Source: Bacteroidales bacterium (GTDB lineage Bacteria; Bacteroidota; Bacteroidia; Bacteroidales; UBA932). From it: 56,443 nt of DNA. The stretch is from the NCBI GenBank assembly GCA_017934185.1, contig JAGBJY010000055.1:1-56443 (forward strand). The letters are read 5' to 3'. Shown in pieces: positions 1-8,443 of this stretch (position 1 is the first letter of the stretch; every line of letters begins with the position of its first letter). A program made the position numbers and the translations under genes. Below the pieces are notes generated by a model, which was not told the origin of the DNA, searched no databases, and was given only the letters and a program-made list of their open reading frames with translations.

Positions 1-1
1 C

Positions 2-91
2 AGGGTGGCGGAAATGCAAAACGGAGCGCCACCGGAAGCCTTCCGGAACCTTCTCCCCGACAAGTGGACAAAGAAAGAGCAGGGCGTCTGA
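2..91 (+). CDS. C-terminal end of an unknown protein (cut by window edge)
   Basis: An open frame runs in from the left edge and stops at TGA 89-91, giving about 29 residues ending in ..KWTKKEQGV. The stop lies inside the loop of a terminator-like hairpin, which is what one expects at the end of a real gene. The fragment is too short to assign a family. The other forward frames also read through part of this stretch, so the choice of frame rests on the match with the terminator. Confidence 0.45.
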   Translation, partial: RVAEMQNGAPPEAFRNLLPDKWTKKEQGV

Positions 92-103
92 CCCTGCTTT
101 CTT
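78..103 (+). terminator. Intrinsic terminator of the upstream gene
   Basis: GCAGGG (79-84) pairs with CCCTGC (92-97) around a 7-base loop that holds the stop codon of the preceding frame. A T-rich tract (TTTCTTT) follows. Confidence 0.6.
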
Positions 104-148
104 TATGCGCCGCCTACGGCATCGCGGAGACGCTTACATCCTTTCCAT

Positions 149-185
149 AAAAACGGTACCAATTATTTCGGTACCGTTTTTACGT
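149..185. terminator. Bidirectional hairpin terminator
   Basis: A 12-base perfect inverted repeat, AAAAACGGTACC (149-160) with its complement at 170-181, encloses a 9-base loop. A-run on one side and T-run on the other allow termination in both directions. It lies between the rightward gene at the left edge and the leftward DUF975 gene. Confidence 0.75.
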
Positions 186-210
186 AAAATTCTGTGAATC
201 AGGCGCTTAT

Positions 211-247
211 ATAAAAACAGTAAGCAATCATTGCTTACTGTTTTTAT
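211..247. terminator. Perfect 18-bp palindromic terminator
   Basis: ATAAAAACAGTAAGCAAT (211-228) is repeated exactly in inverted form at 230-247 with a single base between. It has T-runs on both strands. It is the third hairpin within 170 bases and is the likely terminator of the leftward DUF975 gene, whose stop is at 300. Confidence 0.75.
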
Positions 248-299
248 GGAAACGACTGAAAATCGGCGAGATGGCTGTTCCGCCAGGGCCGATGGAGGC

Positions 300-1037
300 T
301 TAGTCCAGGCCGCCGTTCAGAGCATAATCGGCCTTGACTTCTTCGTAGAAGGAGGCTTCGGCGGTTTCCATGTAGGGAACCAGCCAGAAATAGCCGATGC
401 CGAAGGTGAAGAGGCCGAGGATGAACCAGCCGAGGAAGCTCAGGTACAGCCAGAAGAGGTCGAACTTGTGGCCTCGCATCATCATGCGGCTGCGGTGGAT
501 GGATTCACTGGCCGTAAGTTCCGGATTGTCCTGGATGATGTACTTGGTCATGGCATAGGACAGGGCCTTGATGATGCCAGGAATAATCAGTAGAAATGAC
601 CACAGCGTGGTGAAGATGAACACTACCAGCATGGTCCACACCTTGTGCCAATAGCCGTCCAGCGCTATTTTGAAGGAGTTTTTCAGGATGTCGTTGTCTC
701 CGCTCACCAGCAGGCGGCGCAGGGCGTTGGCATAGCCTACCGTGAGGGGAATCAGCACCAGAATCTCCAGCAGGGTGAGGAAAGCGGAAGTGCCGCTCAT
801 ACGGCTTTGAAGGGTCTGGTAGGCAGGGTCGGCCAGCATGGCCTGTGCGGTGCGGATGGAGGCATAGGAGCCCACATTCTCCTTCATATAGTCCTGCATC
901 TGAATGCTGGTCCATGTAGAGGGGCCGGCAACGAAAGCGGCAATGATAAAGTATACCAGCGTAGCCAGTACGGCTTTTCCCCAGTTGCCTTTGAGGGCGG
1001 CCAGGGCGTCGTTCTTGAATTGAGTGTTCGTTTTCAT
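300..1037 (-). CDS. DUF975 family integral membrane protein
   Basis: A 245-residue membrane protein. Hydrophobic segments lie near residues 21-42, 85-105, 130-160 and 205-235. The C-terminal half has the family pattern: a SRMMMRGHK..LF stretch, then LSFLGWFILG..TFGIGYFWLVPY and a closing ..A.FYEEV. DUF975 proteins have no established biochemical role. I take the start at 1037 (MKTNTQFKND) because the leader upstream is low in hydrophobicity and a TAAATTTG promoter box sits 25 bases before this ATG; the longer open frame upstream runs through that promoter. It is divergent from lemA and closed by the palindromic terminators at 149-247. Confidence 0.88.
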   Translation of the reverse strand: MKTNTQFKNDALAALKGNWGKAVLATLVYFIIAAFVAGPSTWTSIQMQDYMKENVGSYASIRTAQAMLADPAYQTLQSRMSGTSAFLTLLEILVLIPLTVGYANALRRLLVSGDNDILKNSFKIALDGYWHKVWTMLVVFIFTTLWSFLLIIPGIIKALSYAMTKYIIQDNPELTASESIHRSRMMMRGHKFDLFWLYLSFLGWFILGLFTFGIGYFWLVPYMETAEASFYEEVKADYALNGGLD

Positions 1038-1061
1038 GGTAAATTTTTCTGTTTCTGTTGC

Positions 1062-1088
1062 CAAATTTACGCATTTTTCGGATATTTG
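1062..1088. promoter_or_regulatory. Divergent promoter between DUF975 gene and lemA
   Basis: On the minus strand TAAATTTG (1069 to 1062) fits the Bacteroidota -7 box TAnnTTTG and would start transcription about 18 bases before the DUF975 ATG. On the plus strand GATATTTG (1081-1088) fits five of the six fixed bases and would serve lemA at 1110. The boxes lie back to back, 11 bases apart. No clear -33 TTTG is seen for either direction. Confidence 0.5.
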
Positions 1089-1109
1089 TATGGATAAACA
1101 GTTAAAACT

Positions 1110-1655
1110 ATGACTTGGATTATTGTAATTGCCGTTATTGCCCTCATTGCCATGTGGGCTATTTCCGTGAACAACAAGCTGGTGAAGGCCGACGAAATTT
1201 GCAACAATGCCCTGAAGCAAATCAACGTGCAGCAAATCAGCCGTTACGATGCCCTGCAGGCCCTCATCAAACTCACCCGCGAGTATGCAGGCTATGAGGC
1301 CGATACCCTCCAGAAGATTGTGGATGCCCGCAAAATTACCTCATCTCCGGCACCCACTGCGGCCGAAATCAATGCCAACGAGGAAGTACTCCGCGAACTG
1401 AGCGCCAAACTCATCGCTGTGGCCGAAGCCTACCCGGACCTCAAGGCCAGCGCCAATTACCAGCAGACCCAGGCCGATATCAAGAGCTACGAAGAAAACG
1501 TACGCCTGTCCCGCATGACTTTCAACGACACCGTCACCCGCTTCAACCAGCAGGTACGCGTGTTCCCCACTTCCCTCATTGCGGGCATGCTGGGTTTTGC
1601 CAGGCGTGACTATCTGGCCGAGGATGTAACGAAGAAAGACTATCCTGTCATTTAA
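1110..1655 (+). CDS. lemA: LemA family protein
   Basis: A 181-residue protein with one N-terminal membrane anchor (residues 2-20), followed by a helical, charged domain with the LemA signature: V.NKLVKADE..NNA, then ISRYDALQALIKLTREYAGYE, and a C-terminal TRFNQQVRVFPTSLIAGMLGF motif (shown in pieces). LemA proteins are membrane-anchored helical bundles of unclear function and are often encoded next to DUF2207 proteins, as here: the next gene begins two bases after this stop. The two probably form one transcription unit. Confidence 0.93.
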   Translation: MTWIIVIAVIALIAMWAISVNNKLVKADEICNNALKQINVQQISRYDALQALIKLTREYAGYEADTLQKIVDARKITSSPAPTAAEINANEEVLRELSAKLIAVAEAYPDLKASANYQQTQADIKSYEENVRLSRMTFNDTVTRFNQQVRVFPTSLIAGMLGFARRDYLAEDVTKKDYPVI

Positions 1656-1657
1656 GA

Positions 1658-3313
1658 ATGAAGCGTTTACTTTGTTTTGCGCTGGCCGCTGTGCTCTCCC
1701 TGGGGGCTGCGGCACAGCGCATCCGTGATATTGACGTCACGGTGGACGTAGACAGGGACGGAAGCGCCTGGATTACCCAGCAGTGGGATGTCCAGGTGGT
1801 TTCCGGAACGGAGTGGTATATTCCCGTCGGCAACCTGGGGCCCATGACCGTTTCGGACCTTCAGGTCTGGGAAAACGGTGCGGCCTTCCAAAGCCTGGGA
1901 GACCGGTGGGACGTGGACCGTTCCCGGGAATGGAAGACCGGCAAATGCGGCATTGTCCGCAAGCATGACGGGGTGGAACTCTGCTGGGGGCTGGGAGAAT
2001 ACGGAGATCACCGCTGGACTGCCAAGTTCCATGTCACCGGCCTGGTACAGGCCCTGGACGATGCCGACGCCTTCAATTTCATGTTCGTGAATCCCGGCCT
2101 GGTGGCTGCTCCCGAGCATGCCAAAGTGACCATCCAACCGGCTTTCGACGGCCCTGCCTGGACTTCCGACAATACGCGCGTCTGGGGGTTCGGCTTCTAT
2201 GGCGACATCAACGTCGTGGACGGGAAAGTGGTGGCCGAATCGTCCGAGAGTTTCTCCCGCAGCAGCAAACTCATAGCGCTTGTCAAGTTCAATCAGGGGA
2301 TGTTTTCGCCGGCGGTCACCCGCGGCGGAGACTTCCAGGGCTTCCTGGACAAAGCCTTGGAAGGCAGTTCCTACGGGGAAGACGATGACTGGATTGGCGC
2401 CCTTATCGGCATGCTGTGTTTTGCCGCCTTCCTGCTCACCATAGTGGGGGCCCTCTACATTGCCGTTGCATCGGCCCGGGGATACAAGTGGAACAAAAAG
2501 ATTTTTGGCAAAACCAAGGTGGACGGCTGGTACCGCGATATTCCGCTGGAGGGGAACCTCATGGCGGCACAGTACCTCCTTACCAAAGGCCGGCGTTTTG
2601 TGGCCAACTCCTCACCGCAGAACCTCATCGGCGCCTACTTCCTGCGCTGGATTATGGACGGCTACGTAAGCGTGCAGCCGGATCCCAAGTCTTCCAAACG
2701 GGCCAATCTGGCCTTCAAGGCCGAGCATTTTTCGGCCGATGATGTGGAGGAAGACCTGTTCCAGATGGCCCGCAGTGCCAGCGGAGAGAATCTGCTGCTG
2801 GAAAAGAACGAATTTGAAAAGTGGAGCACCAAAAACTACCAGAAGATGGTGGCCTGGCCGGAGAGGGCCCTTGCCCGAGGCAAAACCTGGTTCAAAAACA
2901 AAGGCTACTTTATGGGCGAAGGCCGCTGCACGGAGCAGGGCGCTCTAGAGGCCTGCCATCTCATTGAATTCCAGAACTTCCTGAAAGATTTCACGCTGTC
3001 AGAGCAGCGCGAAGCCGTGGAAGTGAAGCTCTGGAAAGACTATCTGGTCTATGCCCAGCTCTTTGGCATCGCCGAAAAAGTGGCCGGACAGTTCAAGAAG
3101 CTCTATCCGGCCGAATTCCAGCAATTGTCCGAGTCGGTGGGCATGGACACCACTACGCTTTGGTACACCATGCACCTGGCCAACAATATGAGCACCCGGG
3201 CCATCTCCAATGCCGCGGCCAAAGCCGGCAGCGTTTCGGGTGGCGGTGGCCACACGTCCTTTGGCGGCGGAGGCGGCTTCTCGGGCGGCGGTTTCGGTGG
3301 CGGCAGCCGATAA
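1658..3313 (+). CDS. DUF2207 domain membrane protein with glycine-rich tail
   Basis: A 551-residue protein. Residues 1-19 are a signal peptide (cut after GAAAQ). An extracytoplasmic beta-rich domain follows to about residue 240, then a membrane segment near 245-275 (ALIGMLCFAAFLLTIVGALYIAV, in part), then a cytoplasmic region with a second mixed domain. The last 25 residues are nearly all Gly, Ser and Phe, a typical ending for DUF2207 proteins paired with LemA. Role unknown; a LemA-partnered envelope function is likely. The gene meets the GH31 gene tail to tail with only 5 bases between the stops, and I see no terminator there. Confidence 0.88.
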   Translation: MKRLLCFALAAVLSLGAAAQRIRDIDVTVDVDRDGSAWITQQWDVQVVSGTEWYIPVGNLGPMTVSDLQVWENGAAFQSLGDRWDVDRSREWKTGKCGIVRKHDGVELCWGLGEYGDHRWTAKFHVTGLVQALDDADAFNFMFVNPGLVAAPEHAKVTIQPAFDGPAWTSDNTRVWGFGFYGDINVVDGKVVAESSESFSRSSKLIALVKFNQGMFSPAVTRGGDFQGFLDKALEGSSYGEDDDWIGALIGMLCFAAFLLTIVGALYIAVASARGYKWNKKIFGKTKVDGWYRDIPLEGNLMAAQYLLTKGRRFVANSSPQNLIGAYFLRWIMDGYVSVQPDPKSSKRANLAFKAEHFSADDVEEDLFQMARSASGENLLLEKNEFEKWSTKNYQKMVAWPERALARGKTWFKNKGYFMGEGRCTEQGALEACHLIEFQNFLKDFTLSEQREAVEVKLWKDYLVYAQLFGIAEKVAGQFKKLYPAEFQQLSESVGMDTTTLWYTMHLANNMSTRAISNAAAKAGSVSGGGGHTSFGGGGGFSGGGFGGGSR

Positions 3314-3318
3314 AGGTA

Positions 3319-5700
3319 CTAATACCGCACCACAAGCTTTAAAGCGACATCTGCAGCGCCTTCCGGCAGGTCAATCACGGCCTCACGGGAGGCGTCGTCG
3401 TAGGTGCAGGGGAGGGCTTCACCGGCAAGGGTGGCCGAGGGGCAGCGCTTCACCCCTCCCAGGACCAGGGACAGTTTCCGGGTTTGCGGCATGTCTTTGT
3501 AGCTGCCTTTCCGGGGACCGATTTCTACGGTTAGGCCGCCTGCAGTGGCGTTTTTGCTAATTAGGGTAGTGGCAAACTGCTCCGGATAGGCCTGGCTTAC
3601 GCCATCGTCTTCATAGTGGCAGTACGTACTTTTCCCGCTGCCGGGAGCAATGAAAATGCGCCACTCGTTGGAAGGCTCCTGAAGATTTTGGATACCTTTG
3701 CGGGCCAGGGGAAGGATGGCGCCGGCCTTCACAAACCAGGCATTCTCACCAAGGGTATACTTGAGCTGGTGAATGCCTGGTTTCAGGAGCTCCTTGTGCG
3801 CCATGTCATACCACTGGCAGCCGGCAGGCAGCCAGACACTGCGCCGGGCATAGCCATCGGCCCCAACAGGCTCGCATACGGTGGCGGCGAGGATGTTGTC
3901 CCCGAAGAAGTACTCCTGCTTCCAGGTGTAGGCTTTTTCCTCTTCCGGGAACTCGTAGTAGAGCGGGCGGCAGAGGGAGATGCCGGTCTCGTAGGCCTGG
4001 CGGGCCATGTCATAGATGTAAGGGGTGAGGGCATAACGCAGTTCCAGCGCCGCCTTCATGTACTCGTAATGGTCCGGGAACATCCATATCCGGCGTTCAA
4101 ACAGGGCCGACGAAGTGCTGTGCGTCTTGAAGATGGGGGAAAATACGCCATATTGCAGCCAGCGGGTAAAGAGCTCGGGCTCAGTAGGTTTCTCTTCTCC
4201 GGGCATGAAGTGTCCGCCCAGGTCATGCCCCCAGTAGCCGTAGAGCACATTGGACGCCGTTGCCGTGAATTCCGGCAGGTAGCCCAGCACTTCCCATTTG
4301 ATGTGTGTGTCGCCGGAGAAGCCCAGCTGGTAACGGTGGCTTCCCAGGCCGCCCCAGCGGTGGTAAATCATGGGACGGGGGGCGTCTTCCCGGGCCAGGC
4401 TGCGGGAGCGGCGCACTTTGTCATTGAAGAACGTGTGGTTAATCCAGAACGTGTTGCTAAGGCCCGGCACATAGCGGCTTTCCTTGTACTGCTGCCAGTC
4501 CAGCCACCAGAAATCTACGCCCTGGGCCTCCAGGGGATGGATAACGGAGTTGAAGTAGGCATCGGCCCAGGCCTGCTGGTCCATGCGGTAGGGGACAGAG
4601 GCGTGGTAGCCGGGCTTGGCGGGGCCGTTCCAAACCTGCTCGCCGCCCTTGTACACGTAGCCCTCGGGGCCGTCGTAATCTGAGGTGCGGGACAGATAAT
4701 CCTTTACAAAGGCGCTGTACACTTTTTCACGGGGGATAATGCCCACGGCCGGATGCAGGTTCAGGGAGGTTTTCAGCTGCATGCTGTGCACCTCGCTTAA
4801 GAATCCTTCCGGATCGCCGATAAGGTCCTGGTTCCAGGTGTACCCGGTCCATCCCAGGCCTTCGCCATGGTCGTCCCTGAGGCCGCGGTGCTGGGCGCCG
4901 GGCCAAGTTTCGTGCCAGTCCATGTCAATGACCATGATGTCGATGGGAAGTTTCCGGGAGCGGAATTCGTGGCCCAGGGCCAGAAATTCATCGTCGGTGT
5001 AGGCCCAATAGCGGCTCCACCAGTAACCGAAGACATACTTGGGGGGAAGGGGGATGCTGCCGGAGACCTTGGCATAGTCGGCCAGGGCGGCCTTGTAGTC
5101 GTGGCCATAGGCGAAAAGGTAGAGGTCCTGGCCGTCTTTGACGGGCCGCTCGGCCACCCATTCGCCCCAGTCGGAGTCGTCTTTTACAAAAATGTGCCGG
5201 CGGCTCTCGTCCACAACGGCCCAGCCGTCGCGGGACAGGATGCCTTGCTCCAGAGGGTCGCTGAAATTGATCTTCTCCGGACCTGCGCAGCCGTCCAGGG
5301 TACGGGCGGTGCCCATGAGGTTCCCCGATGCATCGGCCCCGGGCGTCCAGGTGACGGTTTTTCCGCCCAGGCGGAAGCTGGCTTTGAGGTTATCGGCCGA
5401 AAAAGCGCCGTCGCCGCTGTAGCTCAGGCTGAGGGCCTGCGTTTTGAGGGTGACGGCGTTTCCGCTGCGGCGCACCGAATAGATGGGTACCGGGAGGTTA
5501 CGGTTCACAATGGCCAGCGTGGCGTGGTCTTCGAATTCCCCGGAGGGAGACCACTCCATGCGGATGAGGCGGTCGGTGAGCACGGTGAAACGGGCATTCC
5601 CGCACACCACTTGGGCCTGTTTTTTGGCAACGGGATTCTGGGCGTTGAGCATTACTCCCATCATGAGGAGGAGTGCCAAAAGAGCAAGTCTTGTTTTCAT
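3319..5700 (-). CDS. GH31 family glycoside hydrolase (alpha-glucosidase or alpha-xylosidase type)
   Basis: A 793-residue exported enzyme with a signal peptide at residues 1-20 (ending LNAQ). It has the GH31 layout: N-terminal beta-sandwich, then a TIM barrel from about residue 215, then C-terminal beta domains and a DUF5110-like end. The likely nucleophile is Asp401 in WWLDWQQ and the likely acid/base is Asp464 in SGDTHIKW. GH31 enzymes release alpha-linked glucose, xylose or galactose from non-reducing ends; the substrate cannot be fixed from motifs. The gene starts 4 bases after the stop of the GH13 gene, so the two form an operon, which favours a role in alpha-glucan breakdown. Confidence 0.9.
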   Translation of the reverse strand: MKTRLALLALLLMMGVMLNAQNPVAKKQAQVVCGNARFTVLTDRLIRMEWSPSGEFEDHATLAIVNRNLPVPIYSVRRSGNAVTLKTQALSLSYSGDGAFSADNLKASFRLGGKTVTWTPGADASGNLMGTARTLDGCAGPEKINFSDPLEQGILSRDGWAVVDESRRHIFVKDDSDWGEWVAERPVKDGQDLYLFAYGHDYKAALADYAKVSGSIPLPPKYVFGYWWSRYWAYTDDEFLALGHEFRSRKLPIDIMVIDMDWHETWPGAQHRGLRDDHGEGLGWTGYTWNQDLIGDPEGFLSEVHSMQLKTSLNLHPAVGIIPREKVYSAFVKDYLSRTSDYDGPEGYVYKGGEQVWNGPAKPGYHASVPYRMDQQAWADAYFNSVIHPLEAQGVDFWWLDWQQYKESRYVPGLSNTFWINHTFFNDKVRRSRSLAREDAPRPMIYHRWGGLGSHRYQLGFSGDTHIKWEVLGYLPEFTATASNVLYGYWGHDLGGHFMPGEEKPTEPELFTRWLQYGVFSPIFKTHSTSSALFERRIWMFPDHYEYMKAALELRYALTPYIYDMARQAYETGISLCRPLYYEFPEEEKAYTWKQEYFFGDNILAATVCEPVGADGYARRSVWLPAGCQWYDMAHKELLKPGIHQLKYTLGENAWFVKAGAILPLARKGIQNLQEPSNEWRIFIAPGSGKSTYCHYEDDGVSQAYPEQFATTLISKNATAGGLTVEIGPRKGSYKDMPQTRKLSLVLGGVKRCPSATLAGEALPCTYDDASREAVIDLPEGAADVALKLVVRY

Positions 5701-5704
5701 GGGC

Positions 5705-7555
5705 TTATCGATTAAATTCTACAATCAGGGCGGTGAGCGGCGCCACTTCGGTGTTGTCGTCCACCTGAATGGCTTCGCCGGTAAGGACATTCCGGCCGAT
5801 GGCAAGGCCTTCGGTCATTTCCTTGAAACGGCTCCAGGATACCTTCTGCGGCTTACCGGAGTTGTTGATGTACACAAACACCACTTCCTCGTCGTTGTAG
5901 CGGAAGTAGCCGTAGGTGTTGTCTTCCGGCAGGAAATGCAGGGTTTTACCGCTGTGAATCACGGTTTTACCCTTCCGCCACCTAAAGAGGGTGCGGGCGT
6001 AGTCGTGGAGCTCTGCCGCATAGGCATAGTTGTCGTCCTTTTGGGCGGCCGACCGGCCCTTGGCGGTGAACAGATTCACGGCATCGGCCTTCCAGCCGCC
6101 CGGGAAGTCCATGCGGAGTTTGCCGTCTTCGCGTTTGGGGTTGCCGGTTGAGAGCATCATCTCGTCGCCGTAGAAAAGTTGCGGAATGCCGCGAAGGGTG
6201 GCAAGGAGGGTATAGGCCAGCTTCATCTTCCGCGGGTCCTGTCCAAAGGCGTCGCCAATGCGGGCCATGTCGTGGTTGGACAGGAAAATCATCATGTGGC
6301 TCAGGTCCTTGTACTGGAAGTCGTGGCTTAGGGCATTGTACACGGAAAGGATGTTTCCCTTGGGCTCCAGGGCTTTCCAGATGCCTTCCTGAAGCGGGAA
6401 GTCCATGATGGTGGGAAGGTTGGAGTTAAAGCCGTCGGCATTGGGATGGTCTTTTTGCCAATAGGCTACAAAATCGGGCAGATAGCTCCAGTTTTCCCCC
6501 ACAATGTTCAGCCAGGGATACTCGTGGGTAACGGCCTTTGCCCACTCAGACATGGGCTCTTTCTCATTGTAGTACCAGGTGTCTACGCGGTAGCCGTCCA
6601 ATCCGGAGTACTCCACCCACCAGAGGGCCCACAGCTGGAAATATTTGAGAAGGAAGGGATTACCCAGGTTCATGTCCGGCATGCTGCGCACAAACCAGCC
6701 TTCTTCCATGACGGCCCTGTCGGCCTTGGAGGCGTTGGGGTCCAGGGCAATGGACATCTGGTGGTTGGTGTTCAGGTAGGGCTCATGCCGGTGCACCCAG
6801 TCCTTGAACGGAAGGTCCTGCATCCACCAGTGCTCCAGCGAGGAGTGGTTGGTCACTACGTCCATCACCACCTTGAGGCCTTTTGCGTGGGCCTTCCGCA
6901 CATATTCGCGGTACAGCTCATTGCTGCCGTAGCGGGGGTCAATATGGTAGTAATCTGCACAGGCGTATCCGTGGTAAGAGCCGCGGCGGTCGTTGTCCAG
7001 AAGCAGCGGCGTGCACCAAACAGCGGTGGCGCCCAGGTCGGCCACATAGTCCAGGTGGTCTATGATGCCCTGCAGGTCTCCGCCGTGGCGGGCGCTGTGC
7101 TGCCGGCGGTTCACTCCCTCCCTGGTGACGGCGGTGGAGTCAATGGAAGGGTCTCCATCGGCAAAACGGTCCGGCATGATGAGGTAGATAAGGTCGGCGG
7201 TGGAGAAACTTTCCCGCGGCGCCGTTTCCCGTGCGGCAATTTCATAGGGCCGACGGATGACATCGGCCTCCTTGGTGAACACCAGGGTGTAGGTGCCGGG
7301 CTTGGCTTTGGGGCTGATGTTCACATCTACAAAGAGATAATTGGGGCTGTCGGCCTCATGGACGGCCTTCACCGACACGCCCTTGCCGCCTTCGACGGCA
7401 ACCTGGTAGTGGCCAATGCCGGGGCCCTGTACCAGAAGCTGTAATTCGGTTTTCATTCCCACCCACCAGGAAAGGGGCTCCACGCGGGTTATTTTTTCCT
7501 GGGCCGATAAAGACAGAGTGGCGGAAATGGCTGCTGCGAGCATGATTCGTTTCAT
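5705..7555 (-). CDS. GH13 neopullulanase/cyclomaltodextrinase-like enzyme (SusA-like)
   Basis: A 616-residue periplasmic enzyme with a signal peptide (MKRIMLAAAISATLSLSAQ). The start at 7555 is chosen because the longer frame would read through the tRNA-Leu terminator. An N-terminal beta domain (about residues 20-120) precedes the catalytic barrel. All four GH13 regions are visible: DVVTNH, GYRVDTW with nucleophile Asp325, VGENW with acid/base Glu354, and SNHD with Asp429. The N-domain and GH13 core match the SusA group, which cuts maltodextrins and pullulan inside the periplasm. It lies upstream of the GH31 gene in the same operon and probably handles oligosaccharides imported by the SusC/D system at 48-56 kb. 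Confidence 0.9.
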   Translation of the reverse strand: MKRIMLAAAISATLSLSAQEKITRVEPLSWWVGMKTELQLLVQGPGIGHYQVAVEGGKGVSVKAVHEADSPNYLFVDVNISPKAKPGTYTLVFTKEADVIRRPYEIAARETAPRESFSTADLIYLIMPDRFADGDPSIDSTAVTREGVNRRQHSARHGGDLQGIIDHLDYVADLGATAVWCTPLLLDNDRRGSYHGYACADYYHIDPRYGSNELYREYVRKAHAKGLKVVMDVVTNHSSLEHWWMQDLPFKDWVHRHEPYLNTNHQMSIALDPNASKADRAVMEEGWFVRSMPDMNLGNPFLLKYFQLWALWWVEYSGLDGYRVDTWYYNEKEPMSEWAKAVTHEYPWLNIVGENWSYLPDFVAYWQKDHPNADGFNSNLPTIMDFPLQEGIWKALEPKGNILSVYNALSHDFQYKDLSHMMIFLSNHDMARIGDAFGQDPRKMKLAYTLLATLRGIPQLFYGDEMMLSTGNPKREDGKLRMDFPGGWKADAVNLFTAKGRSAAQKDDNYAYAAELHDYARTLFRWRKGKTVIHSGKTLHFLPEDNTYGYFRYNDEEVVFVYINNSGKPQKVSWSRFKEMTEGLAIGRNVLTGEAIQVDDNTEVAPLTALIVEFNR

Positions 7556-7574
7556 TTGCGTTATTAGTTTGACG

Positions 7575-7605
7575 TAAAGGTACGCAAAAAAACGACGGCC
7601 TGCAA
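7575..7605 (-). promoter_or_regulatory. Probable promoter of the GH13-GH31 operon
   Basis: On the minus strand TTG (7605 to 7603), 20 bases, then TACCTTTA (7582 to 7575), one base off TAnnTTTG. The -33 element falls in the loop of the tRNA-Leu terminator hairpin. Transcription would begin about 10-15 bases before the ATG at 7555. Confidence 0.42.
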
Positions 7606-7616
7606 GAGGCCGTCGT
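7584..7616 (-). terminator. Intrinsic terminator of tRNA-Leu
   Basis: A perfect 10-bp stem, ACGACGGCCT (7592-7601) with its complement at 7607-7616, a 5-base loop and, on the minus strand, a run of T from 7592 downward. It lies directly downstream of the leftward tRNA-Leu gene. Confidence 0.85.
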
Positions 7617-7620
7617 GCTG

Positions 7621-7703
7621 TGCGGGTGAGAAGAGTCGAACTTCCACGGGCTAATGCCCACCACCCCCTCAAAGTGGCGTGTCTACCATTTCACCACACC
7701 CGC
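7621..7703 (-). tRNA. tRNA-Leu, anticodon GAG
   Basis: Read on the minus strand the gene begins GCGGGTG at 7703 and ends with the matching CACCCGC and a discriminator A at 7621. The anticodon stem is CCACT/GGTGG with loop TTGAGGG, giving anticodon GAG, which reads CTC and CTT. A long variable arm (TGGGCATTAGCCCG) and a TTCGA T-loop are present, as expected for a leucine tRNA. CCA is not encoded. The gene has its own promoter at 7720-7750 and terminator at 7584-7616. Confidence 0.95.
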
Positions 7704-7719
7704 ATGAGTTTTGGGACTG

Positions 7720-7750
7720 CAAAGATAGGGAGTTTCTTCGAATTCCCAAA
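7720..7750 (-). promoter_or_regulatory. Promoter of tRNA-Leu
   Basis: On the minus strand TTTG (7750 to 7747), 19 bases, then TATCTTTG (7727 to 7720). The predicted start, about 7713, is 10 bases before the tRNA. Confidence 0.75.
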
Positions 7751-7766
7751 ACTTTTTGTCACTTTT

Positions 7767-8438
7767 TTAAAGACCGCGGGTGTATGTGGCCTGGGAGGGC
7801 GTTCCGTTGAAGGAAAGGCGGGAAACATCCACAACCTCTTTGTTCTTGTAAACCGTGAGGAAGAGGTCTCCTTTGATGCGGTTCCAGCCGGAAACGCCTG
7901 TGCCTAAAGTGTTTTGGAACACCATGCGGGAGTCGGAATTCTGCCCGGCGCGGGTTTCAAAAGTGCAGTGGTAGCCGCCCCTCTCCTCGCGTGCACCGTT
8001 AAGGAACAACTTCCACGCTCCGCTTTCCTCCAGCGTGGCGGTCATGGTGAAAGTGGTAGGATAAAACACGCCGTAAATGGGGAAGTCCCCTTCATAGGAA
8101 ATGCCCCAGAAATTCTCCTCCGCGCAGCGGATGGTCAGGCCTTTGAAAAGGCTGGTTTCGGAGTAAACGCTCCATTCTGAACCGGGCGCATTGAAGTTTC
8201 CGTTTATCTTAAAATGGGAACTGGCAGTGGCGCCGCTCTTCTGGGTTTCACGGGCCAGGACCATCTCGTCCAGAACGCCGGCCATCAGGTCATCGGCAAT
8301 GCTCATCATATAACTGCGGCCAACGGACCCGCCGGTGATGTAGGTGTGTCCGCCCAGGGTGTCATAGTCTTCGTATCTGCCCTTGGAGCAAGCGGCCAAG
8401 GCGGTGAGTGTCAAAAGGATAAGACCAAACTTTTTCAT
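7767..8438 (-). CDS. Putative lipoprotein of unknown function
   Basis: A 223-residue protein. The N-terminus MKKFGLILLTLTALAAC carries a lipobox (LAAC) with the cysteine at residue 17, followed by SKG, so it should be a lipoprotein. The rest is beta-rich with no motif I recognise: two halves rich in aromatic residues, with a GDFPIYGVFYPTTFTMTATL stretch near residues 120-140. The start at 8438 is chosen for this signal; the longer frame upstream overlaps the neighbouring gene. It begins 5 bases after the stop of the beta-barrel gene, so the pair is an operon and the two products may act together in the outer membrane. Confidence 0.75.
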   Translation of the reverse strand: MKKFGLILLTLTALAACSKGRYEDYDTLGGHTYITGGSVGRSYMMSIADDLMAGVLDEMVLARETQKSGATASSHFKINGNFNAPGSEWSVYSETSLFKGLTIRCAEENFWGISYEGDFPIYGVFYPTTFTMTATLEESGAWKLFLNGAREERGGYHCTFETRAGQNSDSRMVFQNTLGTGVSGWNRIKGDLFLTVYKNKEVVDVSRLSFNGTPSQATYTRGL

Positions 8439-8443
8439 AGCGC

